From the NCBI GenBank assembly GCA_900771345.1, contig CAAGNQ010000042.1, forward strand, positions 1-34,639: a stretch of 34,639 bases of DNA, given 5' to 3'. Both the position numbers and the translations under genes were made by a program. The number at the start of each line of letters is the position of its first letter. Position 1 is the stretch's first letter. Below are positions 15,634 through 23,427 of the stretch, in pieces. Source of the DNA: Clostridia bacterium. GTDB taxonomy: Bacteria > Bacillota > Clostridia > Christensenellales > Borkfalkiaceae. The notes below the pieces were generated by a model. That model had not been told where the DNA came from, did not search any database, and saw only the letters and a program-made list of their open reading frames with translations.

Positions 15634-17610
15634 ATGAAAGATAAATTTTATTTAACAACAGCCATAGCGTACACGTCTGGAAAACCTCATATAGGCAATA
15701 CTTACGAGGCAATTTTAGCAGATAGCGTTGCAAGATTTAAGCGTTATCAAGGTTACGACGTGTTCTTTCAAACGGGGACGGACGAGCACGGGCAAAAGAT
15801 AGAAGAAAAGGCTATGCTTGCAAATAAAACCCCAAAAGAGTTTGTTGACGGTGTTGCAGACCAAATTAAATCTATTTGGGATTTAGTTGGGGTTTCTTAC
15901 GATAAATTTATAAGAACGACGGATGAATACCACGAAAAACAAGTTCAAAAAATCTTTAAAAAACTCTTTGATAAAGGCGATATATATAAAGGCTCGTACG
16001 AGGGGTGGTACTGTACGCCTTGCGAGTCCTTTTGGACGGAAAGTCAACTAGTTGACGGAAAATGCCCTGACTGTGGGAGAGAGGTTAAAAAATCTTCAGA
16101 AGAAGCGTATTTTTTTAAGATGAGTAAATACGCAGACAGGCTTTTAGAATATTATAACGAACATCCTGAATTTATTTTGCCACTTTCAAGAAAGAACGAA
16201 ATGGTTAATAACTTTCTTAAGCCTGGTCTTCAGGATTTATGCGTTTCTAGAAGTACTTTTAAGTGGGGAATTCCCGTTGACTTTGATAGTAAACACGTCG
16301 TTTACGTTTGGCTTGATGCGCTCACTAACTATATTACCGGTCTAGGGTATGACGTTGACGGTGCTAACGACGAAAAATATAATAAATACTGGCCTGCCGA
16401 CGTTCATATTATCGGGAAGGATATAATAAGATTCCATACCATTTATTGGCCTATCTTTTTAATGGCGCTCGATATTCCACTTCCAAAAAAGGTTTACGGT
16501 CACGGCTGGTTGCTTCAAGACGGTGGAAAGATGAGTAAGTCCAAAGGCAACGTTATTTACGCTGACGACCTAGTTGAATATTTTGGCAAGGACGCAGTAA
16601 GATACTACGTTTTGACGGCAATGCCTCAGGATAACGACGGGCTTATTTCTTGGGAAATGGTTATGGACACTATAAATAGTGACCTAGCAAATATCTATGG
16701 AAACCTAGTTAGTCGTACTATTGCAATGAGCAATAAGTATTTTGACGGCGAGGTATTAGACGCTAAAGTTTGCGAACCTGTTGACGAGGAGTTAAAGCAG
16801 GTCGTAACTTCGGCAAAGGCAAAAGTTAGCGCTAAAATGGACGAGTATAAGATTGCAGACGCAATTTTAGAAATTATCAATCTGTTCCGTAGAGCAAATA
16901 AATATATTGACGAAACAATGCCTTGGGCGCTGGCAAAAGACGAGAGCAAGAAGGATAGACTTAAAACTGTTTTATATAATCTAACCGAGAGCATTGTAAT
17001 AGGAAGTTCGTTGATTGCGCCATTTATTCCGGATACGGCGAAGAAGGTTTCGGATATGATTGGAGTTCCACTTAGAGATTATGAAAACGCCGATAAGTTC
17101 GGGCTAATTGAAAAGGTGAAGGTAACTAGCGCACCAGAAATGCTGTTTGCAAGGATTGATACTGCTAAAGTTATGGAAAGGGTAAACAAAATGATAGAAG
17201 AAAGAAGAGAAAAAGTAGAGGAAAAACCTCAAGAGAATGAGAGTGAAAAAAAGCAAGTTAAACTTCACGACCATTCGGAAAAAGAACCGATTGAAATTGA
17301 TGATTTTGCTAAAATTCAATTAAAAATAGCCCTTGTTACTGCTTGCGAAAAGGTTGAAAAATCTAAAAAACTTCTTAAACTAACCGTAAAGGTTGGTGAA
17401 GAGACCAGAACGGTTGTAAGTGGAATTGCGCAGTTTTATCAACCTGAAGAATTAATAGGTAAAAAACTTGCAATGATAACTAACCTAAAGCCTTGCAAAC
17501 TCTGTGGAATAGAAAGTCAAGGAATGATTGTTTGCGCAGAGGATAGCCAAGGGAATATTGCATATTTAACGCCAGAAAAGGATATTGACGACGGGAGTCA
17601 GATTTTCTAA
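15634..17610 (+). CDS. metG: Methionyl-tRNA synthetase
   Basis: A 658-residue class I synthetase from the ATG at 15634, chosen because GGAGA lies 5 bases before it; an in-frame ATG at 15619 has no such site. HIGN (H19-N22) and KMSKS (299-303) form the active site. A zinc knuckle with two CxxC pairs begins at C127/C130. A charged linker (about residues 520-550) leads to a C-terminal EMAP-like tRNA-binding domain that ends the protein. It charges tRNA-Met for initiation and elongation. Its stop overlaps the tatD start by one base (TAATG), so the two are coupled. Confidence 0.97.
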   Translation: MKDKFYLTTAIAYTSGKPHIGNTYEAILADSVARFKRYQGYDVFFQTGTDEHGQKIEEKAMLANKTPKEFVDGVADQIKSIWDLVGVSYDKFIRTTDEYHEKQVQKIFKKLFDKGDIYKGSYEGWYCTPCESFWTESQLVDGKCPDCGREVKKSSEEAYFFKMSKYADRLLEYYNEHPEFILPLSRKNEMVNNFLKPGLQDLCVSRSTFKWGIPVDFDSKHVVYVWLDALTNYITGLGYDVDGANDEKYNKYWPADVHIIGKDIIRFHTIYWPIFLMALDIPLPKKVYGHGWLLQDGGKMSKSKGNVIYADDLVEYFGKDAVRYYVLTAMPQDNDGLISWEMVMDTINSDLANIYGNLVSRTIAMSNKYFDGEVLDAKVCEPVDEELKQVVTSAKAKVSAKMDEYKIADAILEIINLFRRANKYIDETMPWALAKDESKKDRLKTVLYNLTESIVIGSSLIAPFIPDTAKKVSDMIGVPLRDYENADKFGLIEKVKVTSAPEMLFARIDTAKVMERVNKMIEERREKVEEKPQENESEKKQVKLHDHSEKEPIEIDDFAKIQLKIALVTACEKVEKSKKLLKLTVKVGEETRTVVSGIAQFYQPEELIGKKLAMITNLKPCKLCGIESQGMIVCAEDSQGNIAYLTPEKDIDDGSQIF

Positions 17611-18380
17611 TGTTTATTGATACGCACTGCCACCTTCACGACGAAAAATTGATTTTCAATACCGATAGGATTGTGGAAGAATATCTTCGTGACGGAGTGG
17701 AGATAGCAATTAATGCAGGTGTAAATTTAGATAGCTCAACTGAAGGGAAAATGCTTGCAGAAAAATACCCGTCGGTATACTTTATGGCAGGTTATCATCC
17801 GAGCGATTCAGATAGTTTTAGCGAGAAGGAGTTTGATAAAATTTTAAGTCTTACTTCGCATAAAAAATGCCTTGCAGTTGGAGAAATAGGGCTTGACTAT
17901 TATTGGAAACCTTTTGATAGGGAAAAACAAATCCGAGTATTTACTTCGCAGATAGATTTAGCGAACAGTTGCTCTCTGCCGATAAGTATTCATTGCCGTG
18001 ACGCAACCCTTGATACTCTATCTATATTAAAACAAAACAAGGGGAAACTTAAAAACGGAGCAGTTATGCACTGCTATTCTGGTAGCGTTGAGACGGCAAA
18101 GGAACTACTTGATTTAGGCGTTTATATTTCTTTCGCAGGGCCACTAACCTTTAAGAACGCAAAGAACACCGTTGAGGTGGCAAAATATCTGCCGAACGAT
18201 ATGTGCTTAACAGAAACAGACAGTCCGTATCTTGCGCCCCATCCGTTAAGAGGGCGTGTGAACGAGCCAAAAAACGTCTCTTTAATCACGGCTTTTTTAG
18301 CAGAGATTAAAAATTTAGAGTTGCAGGAAATGGCTAAAATTATAATGGCTAACGCTAAAAGATTATTTAAAAAATTATAG
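17610..18380 (+). CDS. tatD: TatD-family metal-dependent hydrolase (putative DNase)
   Basis: A 256-residue TIM-barrel hydrolase. The metal ligands of the family are visible: H6 and H8 in DTHCHLHD, the Glu of GEIGLDYYW, the His of HCRDA and HCYSG, and the Asp of TETDSPYLAPHP. TatD proteins are metal-dependent 3'-5' DNases in several bacteria; the cell role is less clear. It is translationally coupled to metG, the usual neighbour in Firmicutes, and is followed by a strong terminator. The rnmV gene often found between tatD and rsmA is not here. Confidence 0.93.
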   Translation: MFIDTHCHLHDEKLIFNTDRIVEEYLRDGVEIAINAGVNLDSSTEGKMLAEKYPSVYFMAGYHPSDSDSFSEKEFDKILSLTSHKKCLAVGEIGLDYYWKPFDREKQIRVFTSQIDLANSCSLPISIHCRDATLDTLSILKQNKGKLKNGAVMHCYSGSVETAKELLDLGVYISFAGPLTFKNAKNTVEVAKYLPNDMCLTETDSPYLAPHPLRGRVNEPKNVSLITAFLAEIKNLELQEMAKIIMANAKRLFKKL

Positions 18381-18391
18381 TGCAGATAAGC

Positions 18392-18424
18392 AAAATAAAG
18401 CCGAAAATGTTTCGGCTTTATTTT
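18392..18424. terminator. Terminator of metG-tatD
   Basis: A perfect 15-bp stem (18392-18406 with 18410-18424) built around AAAGCCGAAA, ending in TTTT. It separates metG-tatD from rsmA. Confidence 0.85.
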
Positions 18425-18531
18425 GAAATTAATTATGTCATTTGTATAAAATGGCAAAGGTAAAGATTTCTCTTTACAATATTATAATGGGAAAAACAAA
18501 AGATTTTATACAAAAATCATAAAGGAAAATA

Positions 18532-19368
18532 ATGGAAAAATCACTTAAAAATTTATTAGCAGAACACGGCTTTTCGCTAAAGAAAGCGTTTGGTCAAAAT
18601 TTTTTAACCGATAGAGATTTGCTTGATGAAATTGTTTATAGGGCAGGGGTTAGCGATGCTGATACCGTGCTCGAAATAGGCTGTGGCGCAGGAGCGCTAA
18701 CTACTTCGCTTGCAAAAAAAGCCAAGAAGGTTATCGGCTATGAGATTGACTATAAATTAAAACCTGTTTTGGGCGAGGTTTTAAAAGATTATAAAAACGT
18801 AACCGTAAATTTTTCAGACGTAATGAAAAACAGTATGGAAGATATAGAAAAAGCACTTGGCGAGAGATATATTCTCGTTGCAAATCTTCCCTATTATATA
18901 ACAACGCCTATCGTTATGCGTTTTTTGGAAGAGGCTAAAAACCTTAAAGCAATGGTCATTATGGTACAAGAAGAGGTGGCGTATAGGTTTAGCGCAAAGG
19001 AGGGTAATTCCGATTATGGCGCAATAACCGTCGGTATAAATTTAAGGGGCGAGGCAGAGGTGATTATGCGTGTGCCGAGAGATAAGTTTACCCCACCACC
19101 AAACGTCGATTCTGCAGTATGTAAAATAACCATAGATGAGAGAAAATTTGAGGGCGTTGATTTTAAGAAGGTTAGAGAAGTAGTTAGGATTGCTTTTTCT
19201 AGCAGAAGAAAAATGCTAGTTAATAATCTTATGAACGGTTATAAAATTGCGAGAGATAAAGCAGAAAATATCTTAAGTCAAGCACAGATAAAACCTACTG
19301 CAAGAGGGGAAGAACTTTGTGCTGAGAAATTTGTTGAATTATCCAAAATAATAGAAAAAAACTTGTAG
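18532..19368 (+). CDS. rsmA: 16S rRNA dimethyladenosine transferase RsmA (KsgA)
   Basis: A 278-residue SAM-dependent methyltransferase. It shows the KsgA opening KKAFGQNFLTD, the SAM loop VLEIGCGAGALT, the catalytic NLPYYI and the C-terminal SSRRKMLVNNL. It dimethylates two adjacent adenines near the 3' end of 16S rRNA during small-subunit assembly. AAAGGA lies before the ATG. It leads the group rsmA-rdgB-cysK, with 7 bases to the next gene. A TATAAT about 50 bases upstream may be its -10, but I see no good -35. Confidence 0.96.
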   Translation: MEKSLKNLLAEHGFSLKKAFGQNFLTDRDLLDEIVYRAGVSDADTVLEIGCGAGALTTSLAKKAKKVIGYEIDYKLKPVLGEVLKDYKNVTVNFSDVMKNSMEDIEKALGERYILVANLPYYITTPIVMRFLEEAKNLKAMVIMVQEEVAYRFSAKEGNSDYGAITVGINLRGEAEVIMRVPRDKFTPPPNVDSAVCKITIDERKFEGVDFKKVREVVRIAFSSRRKMLVNNLMNGYKIARDKAENILSQAQIKPTARGEELCAEKFVELSKIIEKNL

Positions 19369-19375
19369 GTGAAAA

Positions 19376-19963
19376 ATGGAAAAGAAAAAACTCGTGTTAG
19401 CAAGTGGGAATAAACATAAAATTAAAGAAATTGCTCAAATGCTAGATGATTACGAGATAATCGGATATAAAGAACTGGGCGCTGATTTTGAGATTGAGGA
19501 AAACGGCAAAACCTTTTACGAGAATGCTCTAATCAAGGCAAAAACCGTTGCCGAATATTTGGGCATACCCTGTCTTGCTGACGACAGTGGTATCTGCGTT
19601 GACGCGCTTGACGGCGCACCGGGAATTTTTAGCGCAAGATACGCAGGTGATGGGATTGACGAACATAATAACGAACTTCTTCTAGAAAATCTTAAAAATA
19701 AAGAGGATAGAAGGGCAAAGTTCGTTTGTTGTATGGTCTACTATGAGCCTAACGGAAAAATCATATCTTCGACGGGAGAAACTCTTGGCGAAGTGACTTT
19801 TGCGCCAGAGGGAGAGCACGGATTTGGTTACGACCCTATTTTCTATAGTTACGATTTAAAAAAATGTTTAGGTGTAGCGAGCGAACAGGAAAAAAATTCT
19901 ATAAGCCATAGATACCGTGCAATAGTCGGTATAAAAGAAAAACTTAAAGGGTTAGAAAGATGA
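19376..19963 (+). CDS. rdgB: XTP/dITP diphosphatase (RdgB/HAM1 family)
   Basis: A 195-residue house-cleaning enzyme. It opens with LASGNKHKIKEI, has the metal and base-recognition stretch ADDSGICVDALDGAPG, then SARYAG, GYDPIF and a C-terminal SHRYRA. It hydrolyses non-canonical purine triphosphates (XTP, dITP, ITP) to the monophosphates, keeping them out of DNA and RNA. AGGTG precedes the start. Its end overlaps cysK by four bases (ATGA), so the genes are coupled. Confidence 0.96.
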   Translation: MEKKKLVLASGNKHKIKEIAQMLDDYEIIGYKELGADFEIEENGKTFYENALIKAKTVAEYLGIPCLADDSGICVDALDGAPGIFSARYAGDGIDEHNNELLLENLKNKEDRRAKFVCCMVYYEPNGKIISSTGETLGEVTFAPEGEHGFGYDPIFYSYDLKKCLGVASEQEKNSISHRYRAIVGIKEKLKGLER

Positions 19964-20886
19964 AAATTGCAAAAAGTGTGGAAAATTTAATAGGTAGTAC
20001 TCCACTTTTAGAGATAAAGAATATAGAAAAAGAGTTAGGACTTTTTGCCACCGTTTTGGTTAAACTAGAATGCTTTAATCCTGCGGGAAGCATAAAAGAT
20101 AGGACGGCGCTATTTATGATTAACGACGCAGAAAAGAAGGGACTTATAAAACTAGGCGCAACTATAATCGAGCCGACTAGTGGCAACACGGGTATTGGCC
20201 TTGCATCAATCGGTGCGAGCCGAGGATATAAGGTTATTTTAACAATGCCTGACACTATGAGTATTGAAAGGATAAATCTTCTAAAGGCATACGGAGCGAC
20301 AGTTGATTTAACCGACGGGAAAGAGGGAATGAAAGGCGCAATTAAAAGGGCAGAACAATTAAAAAGGAGCATCCCGAATTCTATTATTCTAGGGCAGTTT
20401 GATAACGAGGCTAATATCGAAGCGCACTATCAAACTACAGGCCCGGAGATATATAATGATACCGATGGCAAAATTGATATTTTTGTATCAGGCGTAGGCA
20501 CGGGTGGAACTGTTTCAGGGGTTGCAAAATACTTAAAAGAAAAGGACAAAAAAATTGAAGTTATAGCCGTAGAGCCAAGCCAGTCGCCTATGCTAGAAAA
20601 AGGCATATCAGCGCCACATAAAATTCAAGGAATCGGTGCAAACTTCGTGCCGAAAAACTTTAAGAGGGAGCTTTGCGATAGAATAATGGGCGTTAGTGAA
20701 GAAGAGTCCTTTTATAGTGCAAAACTTATGGCGCAAAAAGAGGGAATATTAGTAGGTGTTTCTTCTGGAGCAAGCCTAGCTATAGCCATATCATTAGCTA
20801 AAGAAGAAAAAAATAAAGGCAAAACCATCGTAGCGATTTTGCCTGACACGGGGGACAGATATTTGTCCACTGAATTATTTAAATAA
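19960..20886 (+). CDS. cysK: Cysteine synthase (O-acetylserine sulfhydrylase)
   Basis: A 308-residue PLP-dependent enzyme. The PLP lysine is in GSIKDRTA, the substrate loop in EPTSGNTGIG, the phosphate-binding loop in GVGTGGTVSG, and the C-terminal SSGAS is present. It makes cysteine from O-acetylserine and sulfide. Length is typical for CysK; CysM-like use of other sulfur donors cannot be excluded. It is coupled to rdgB rather than to other sulfur genes, an unusual setting, and I see no cysteine-responsive leader. A strong terminator follows. Confidence 0.93.
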   Translation: MKIAKSVENLIGSTPLLEIKNIEKELGLFATVLVKLECFNPAGSIKDRTALFMINDAEKKGLIKLGATIIEPTSGNTGIGLASIGASRGYKVILTMPDTMSIERINLLKAYGATVDLTDGKEGMKGAIKRAEQLKRSIPNSIILGQFDNEANIEAHYQTTGPEIYNDTDGKIDIFVSGVGTGGTVSGVAKYLKEKDKKIEVIAVEPSQSPMLEKGISAPHKIQGIGANFVPKNFKRELCDRIMGVSEEESFYSAKLMAQKEGILVGVSSGASLAIAISLAKEEKNKGKTIVAILPDTGDRYLSTELFK

Positions 20887-20902
20887 ATGCAAAATATAAC
20901 GA

Positions 20903-20939
20903 AAAAAAAGCCACCCAATAGGGTGGCTAAACTTTTTTT
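20903..20939. terminator. Bidirectional terminator between cysK and rpmB
   Basis: AGCCACCC-AATA-GGGTGGCT (20909-20916 with 20921-20928) with an A run before it and a T run after it. It lies between convergent genes and can serve both. Confidence 0.9.
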
Positions 20940-20949
20940 GAAACAAAAA

Positions 20950-21141
20950 CTACGCTCTTTCTACTTTACCACTTTTTAAACATCTTGTGCAAACGTATTC
21001 TTTAGAAGTACTGCCATTCTCGTGTTTAACAGTTACTTTTTGAAGGTTTGCCTCATAAAGTTTTGGTGTTTTACGGTTTGAGTGGCTTACTAAATTTCCT
21101 GAAAGTTTACCTTTACCACAAACGCTACATACTCTACTCAT
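20950..21141 (-). CDS. rpmB: Ribosomal protein L28, zinc-ribbon form
   Basis: A 63-residue large-subunit protein with the L28 core (SHSNRKTPKLYEANLQKV) and two CxxC pairs, C5/C8 and C51/C54, which bind zinc in the C+ form of the protein. A strong CGGAGG site precedes the ATG. It is divergent from asp23, as in many Firmicutes. Confidence 0.97.
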   Translation of the reverse strand: MSRVCSVCGKGKLSGNLVSHSNRKTPKLYEANLQKVTVKHENGSTSKEYVCTRCLKSGKVERA

Positions 21142-21188
21142 ATTATTTATCCTCCGAATTTAGGTTGATTTATTTTTTAACACAAAAT

Positions 21189-21217
21189 ACTTTATCACAT
21201 TGTAAGTTAAAAAGCAA
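21189..21217 (-). promoter_or_regulatory. rpmB promoter
   Basis: Minus strand TTGCTT (21217-21212), 17-base spacer, TAAAGT (21194-21189). It gives a leader of about 40 bases that carries the CGGAGG ribosome site. Confidence 0.55.
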
Positions 21218-21297
21218 CAAAATAAAGGCAAAATATTAAAAATTCCCATTAAAAATTAAAACAAAAATAAAAAAATCGAATAATATAATCTAAACTG

Positions 21298-21326
21298 TTG
21301 CAAAAAGTGAAGAAATATTGTAAAAT
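21298..21326 (+). promoter_or_regulatory. asp23-fakA promoter
   Basis: TTGCAA (21298-21303), 17-base spacer, TAAAAT (21321-21326), about 28 bases before the asp23 ATG. Confidence 0.7.
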
Positions 21327-21353
21327 AACTGTAGTGTTTAAAGTGAGGTAAGT

Positions 21354-21704
21354 ATGTCTGTAAAAACTAATAACATATACGGCAAGATAGTAATATCGGA
21401 TAAAACGATAGAGCGATTCGTCGCGCACGTGTCGATGGATTGCTATGGTATCGTTGAGTTTTCGGCGAGGAACGCCCTTGACGCTATTGTTAGTTTTTTA
21501 AAATTCGGTTCAGAAACTAAGGGCGTAAAAGTTCGCTCGTTAGGTGACAGGATTTTTATCGACGTATCGGTTATCGTTAAGTACGGCGTTTCTATTAAGG
21601 CTGTAGTTGAGGCACTAAAAGAGTCGATTAAGTACAAGGTGGAGAAGTTTACTGGAATGCTCGTTGATACAATGAACGTTAAGGTAATGGGCGTTAAAGA
21701 GTAG
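21354..21704 (+). CDS. Asp23/Gls24-family envelope stress protein (YloU-like)
   Basis: A 116-residue protein of the Asp23/Gls24 family. The family pattern is clear: GKIVISDKTIERFVAHVSMDCYGIV, then GDRIFIDVSVIVKYGVSI and a basic helix ending near VKVMGVKE. Members are abundant small proteins tied to the cell envelope or to alkaline and other stress. In Firmicutes this gene (yloU) lies between rpmB and the fatty-acid-kinase gene yloV, as it does here. GAGGT precedes the start. Confidence 0.93.
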   Translation: MSVKTNNIYGKIVISDKTIERFVAHVSMDCYGIVEFSARNALDAIVSFLKFGSETKGVKVRSLGDRIFIDVSVIVKYGVSIKAVVEALKESIKYKVEKFTGMLVDTMNVKVMGVKE

Positions 21705-21757
21705 AATCGGCAGTAAAATAAATTAAGACTATTTTCTTGGATTATCGGGAGTTATAT

Positions 21758-23386
21758 ATGCAAAAAACAATCAACGGAGCAATGCTTAAGTCAATGATAT
21801 TGACTGCGGCAAAATTGCTTGAAATAAATAGAGTAAATATTGACGCGCTCAACGTCTTCCCTGTTCCTGACGGGGATACGGGAACGAATATGTCGCTGAC
21901 CTTTCAGTCGGCAGTAAAGGAGCTTGTTAACTGTCAGAGCAATAAAGTATCCATTATCGCAGACGCAGTGTCCAAAGGTGCACTTCGTGGAGCGAGGGGA
22001 AATTCAGGCGTTATTTTATCGCAAGTTTTAAGAGGTTTTTGTAACACCTTAAAACAGTATGAAGAGATTGATACAAAACTTTTTGCGCAGGCGCTTATGT
22101 CTGGGGCAGAGGTCGCATACGGAGCAGTATCCAAGCCAAAAGAAGGAACAATGCTAACCGTTGCGAGAATGGTTGCCGAGCACGCGCAGTCCGTTCGTAA
22201 TAAATGTAAGGATTTTGAGTCTTTCTTGCCAGAATTAATTGCGGCAGGAAACGAAGCCGTTGAACTTACCCCGTCGTTACTACCTGTTCTAAAAAAAGCA
22301 GGGGTTGTTGATGCTGGTGGTAAGGGCTTGATGTGCTTATATGAAGGAATGCTCAAAGCCTTTAACGGTGAGAGCGTTAGTGCAGACGCAGTTGTTTCTG
22401 AAACGAGCAGTTCGGAAACGCTTATGGAACACGCAGAGATAATGAGTCTTGGAAGTATCGAATTTGCATACTGCACGGAATTCTTTATCATCAACCTAAA
22501 GAAGAAAACGACGCTAGCCGATATAGAGAGGCTTCGTGAAACGCTTATGACAATCGGTGATTGCGTAATAGTAATTGGCGATTTGGAGTTTGTTAAAGTT
22601 CACGTTCATACTAACCAGCCGGGAAGAGCGCTTTCAGAGGCTTTGGAACTTGGAGAACTTGATAAACTCAAGATTGAAAATATGCTTGAGCAAAACCGTG
22701 CGCTTATAAAGAAGTACGAGGAAGAAAAGAAGGAAATGGGTATGATGGCAATATCAGCAGGTGACGGTATTACTAACATATTCAAAGACCTTATGGTTGA
22801 CGCAGTTATTGAAGGTGGTCAGTCAATGAACCCTTCTGCTAACGATATTGCGAATGCGTGCGCTAGAATAAACGCTGATAATATTTTTGTATTCCCAAAC
22901 AATAAGAACATAATACTTGCGGCAGAACAAGCCAAATCACTAGTAGAGAAAAAGACTATTCACGTTATACCAACTAGAGATATTCCTCAAGGTTTTGCTG
23001 CAGCGCTTGCCTTTAACCCTGAACTATCAGTAAACGAGAACAAGGCGAATATGATTCACGCGCTTGACTCTGTGACGGTGGGGCAAGTTACTTACGCCGT
23101 AAGGAACACCAAACTCTATGGTTTTGACCTCAAGGTTGGGGACATTATGGGGCTCGATAATAAGAAAATCCTATCAAAAGGCGAAGATATAAGCGAAGTT
23201 ACTATAGATTTAATAGAAAAACTTCGCAGTGATGAAGAAATTATCACGCTATACTACGGTCAAGAAGTTAAAGAGGAAGACGCCGTGAAAGTTCAGCAGG
23301 CGATTATGGAAAAATATCCTGATTGCGACGTTGAGATTCACTATGGTGGTCAACCGATTTATTATTACTTTATAGCATTAGAATAA
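21758..23386 (+). CDS. fakA: Fatty acid kinase catalytic subunit FakA (YloV, DhaL domain)
   Basis: A 542-residue protein from the ATG at 21758, chosen for CGGGAG six bases upstream; an in-frame TTG at 21737 lacks a site. The N-terminal DhaL kinase domain has FPVPDGDTGTNM, GARGNSGVILSQ and KPKEGTML, which bind Mg-ATP; the C-terminal region (about 340-542) is the FakB-contacting EDD-like part. With a DegV/FakB protein it phosphorylates free fatty acids so they can enter phospholipids. A DegV protein is encoded about 3 kb downstream. It is followed by a terminator hairpin placed tightly before recG. Confidence 0.94.
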   Translation: MQKTINGAMLKSMILTAAKLLEINRVNIDALNVFPVPDGDTGTNMSLTFQSAVKELVNCQSNKVSIIADAVSKGALRGARGNSGVILSQVLRGFCNTLKQYEEIDTKLFAQALMSGAEVAYGAVSKPKEGTMLTVARMVAEHAQSVRNKCKDFESFLPELIAAGNEAVELTPSLLPVLKKAGVVDAGGKGLMCLYEGMLKAFNGESVSADAVVSETSSSETLMEHAEIMSLGSIEFAYCTEFFIINLKKKTTLADIERLRETLMTIGDCVIVIGDLEFVKVHVHTNQPGRALSEALELGELDKLKIENMLEQNRALIKKYEEEKKEMGMMAISAGDGITNIFKDLMVDAVIEGGQSMNPSANDIANACARINADNIFVFPNNKNIILAAEQAKSLVEKKTIHVIPTRDIPQGFAAALAFNPELSVNENKANMIHALDSVTVGQVTYAVRNTKLYGFDLKVGDIMGLDNKKILSKGEDISEVTIDLIEKLRSDEEIITLYYGQEVKEEDAVKVQQAIMEKYPDCDVEIHYGGQPIYYYFIALE

Positions 23387-23392
23387 ATTTAT

Positions 23393-23418
23393 GGGAAAGA
23401 GAAATCTTTCCCTTTTTT
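23393..23418 (+). terminator. Terminator between fakA and recG
   Basis: GGGAAAG/CTTTCCC (23393-23399 with 23406-23412) followed by six T. It ends 9 bases before the recG ATG, so it controls how much fakA transcript reaches recG. Confidence 0.75.
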
Positions 23419-23427
23419 GTAAAAATT

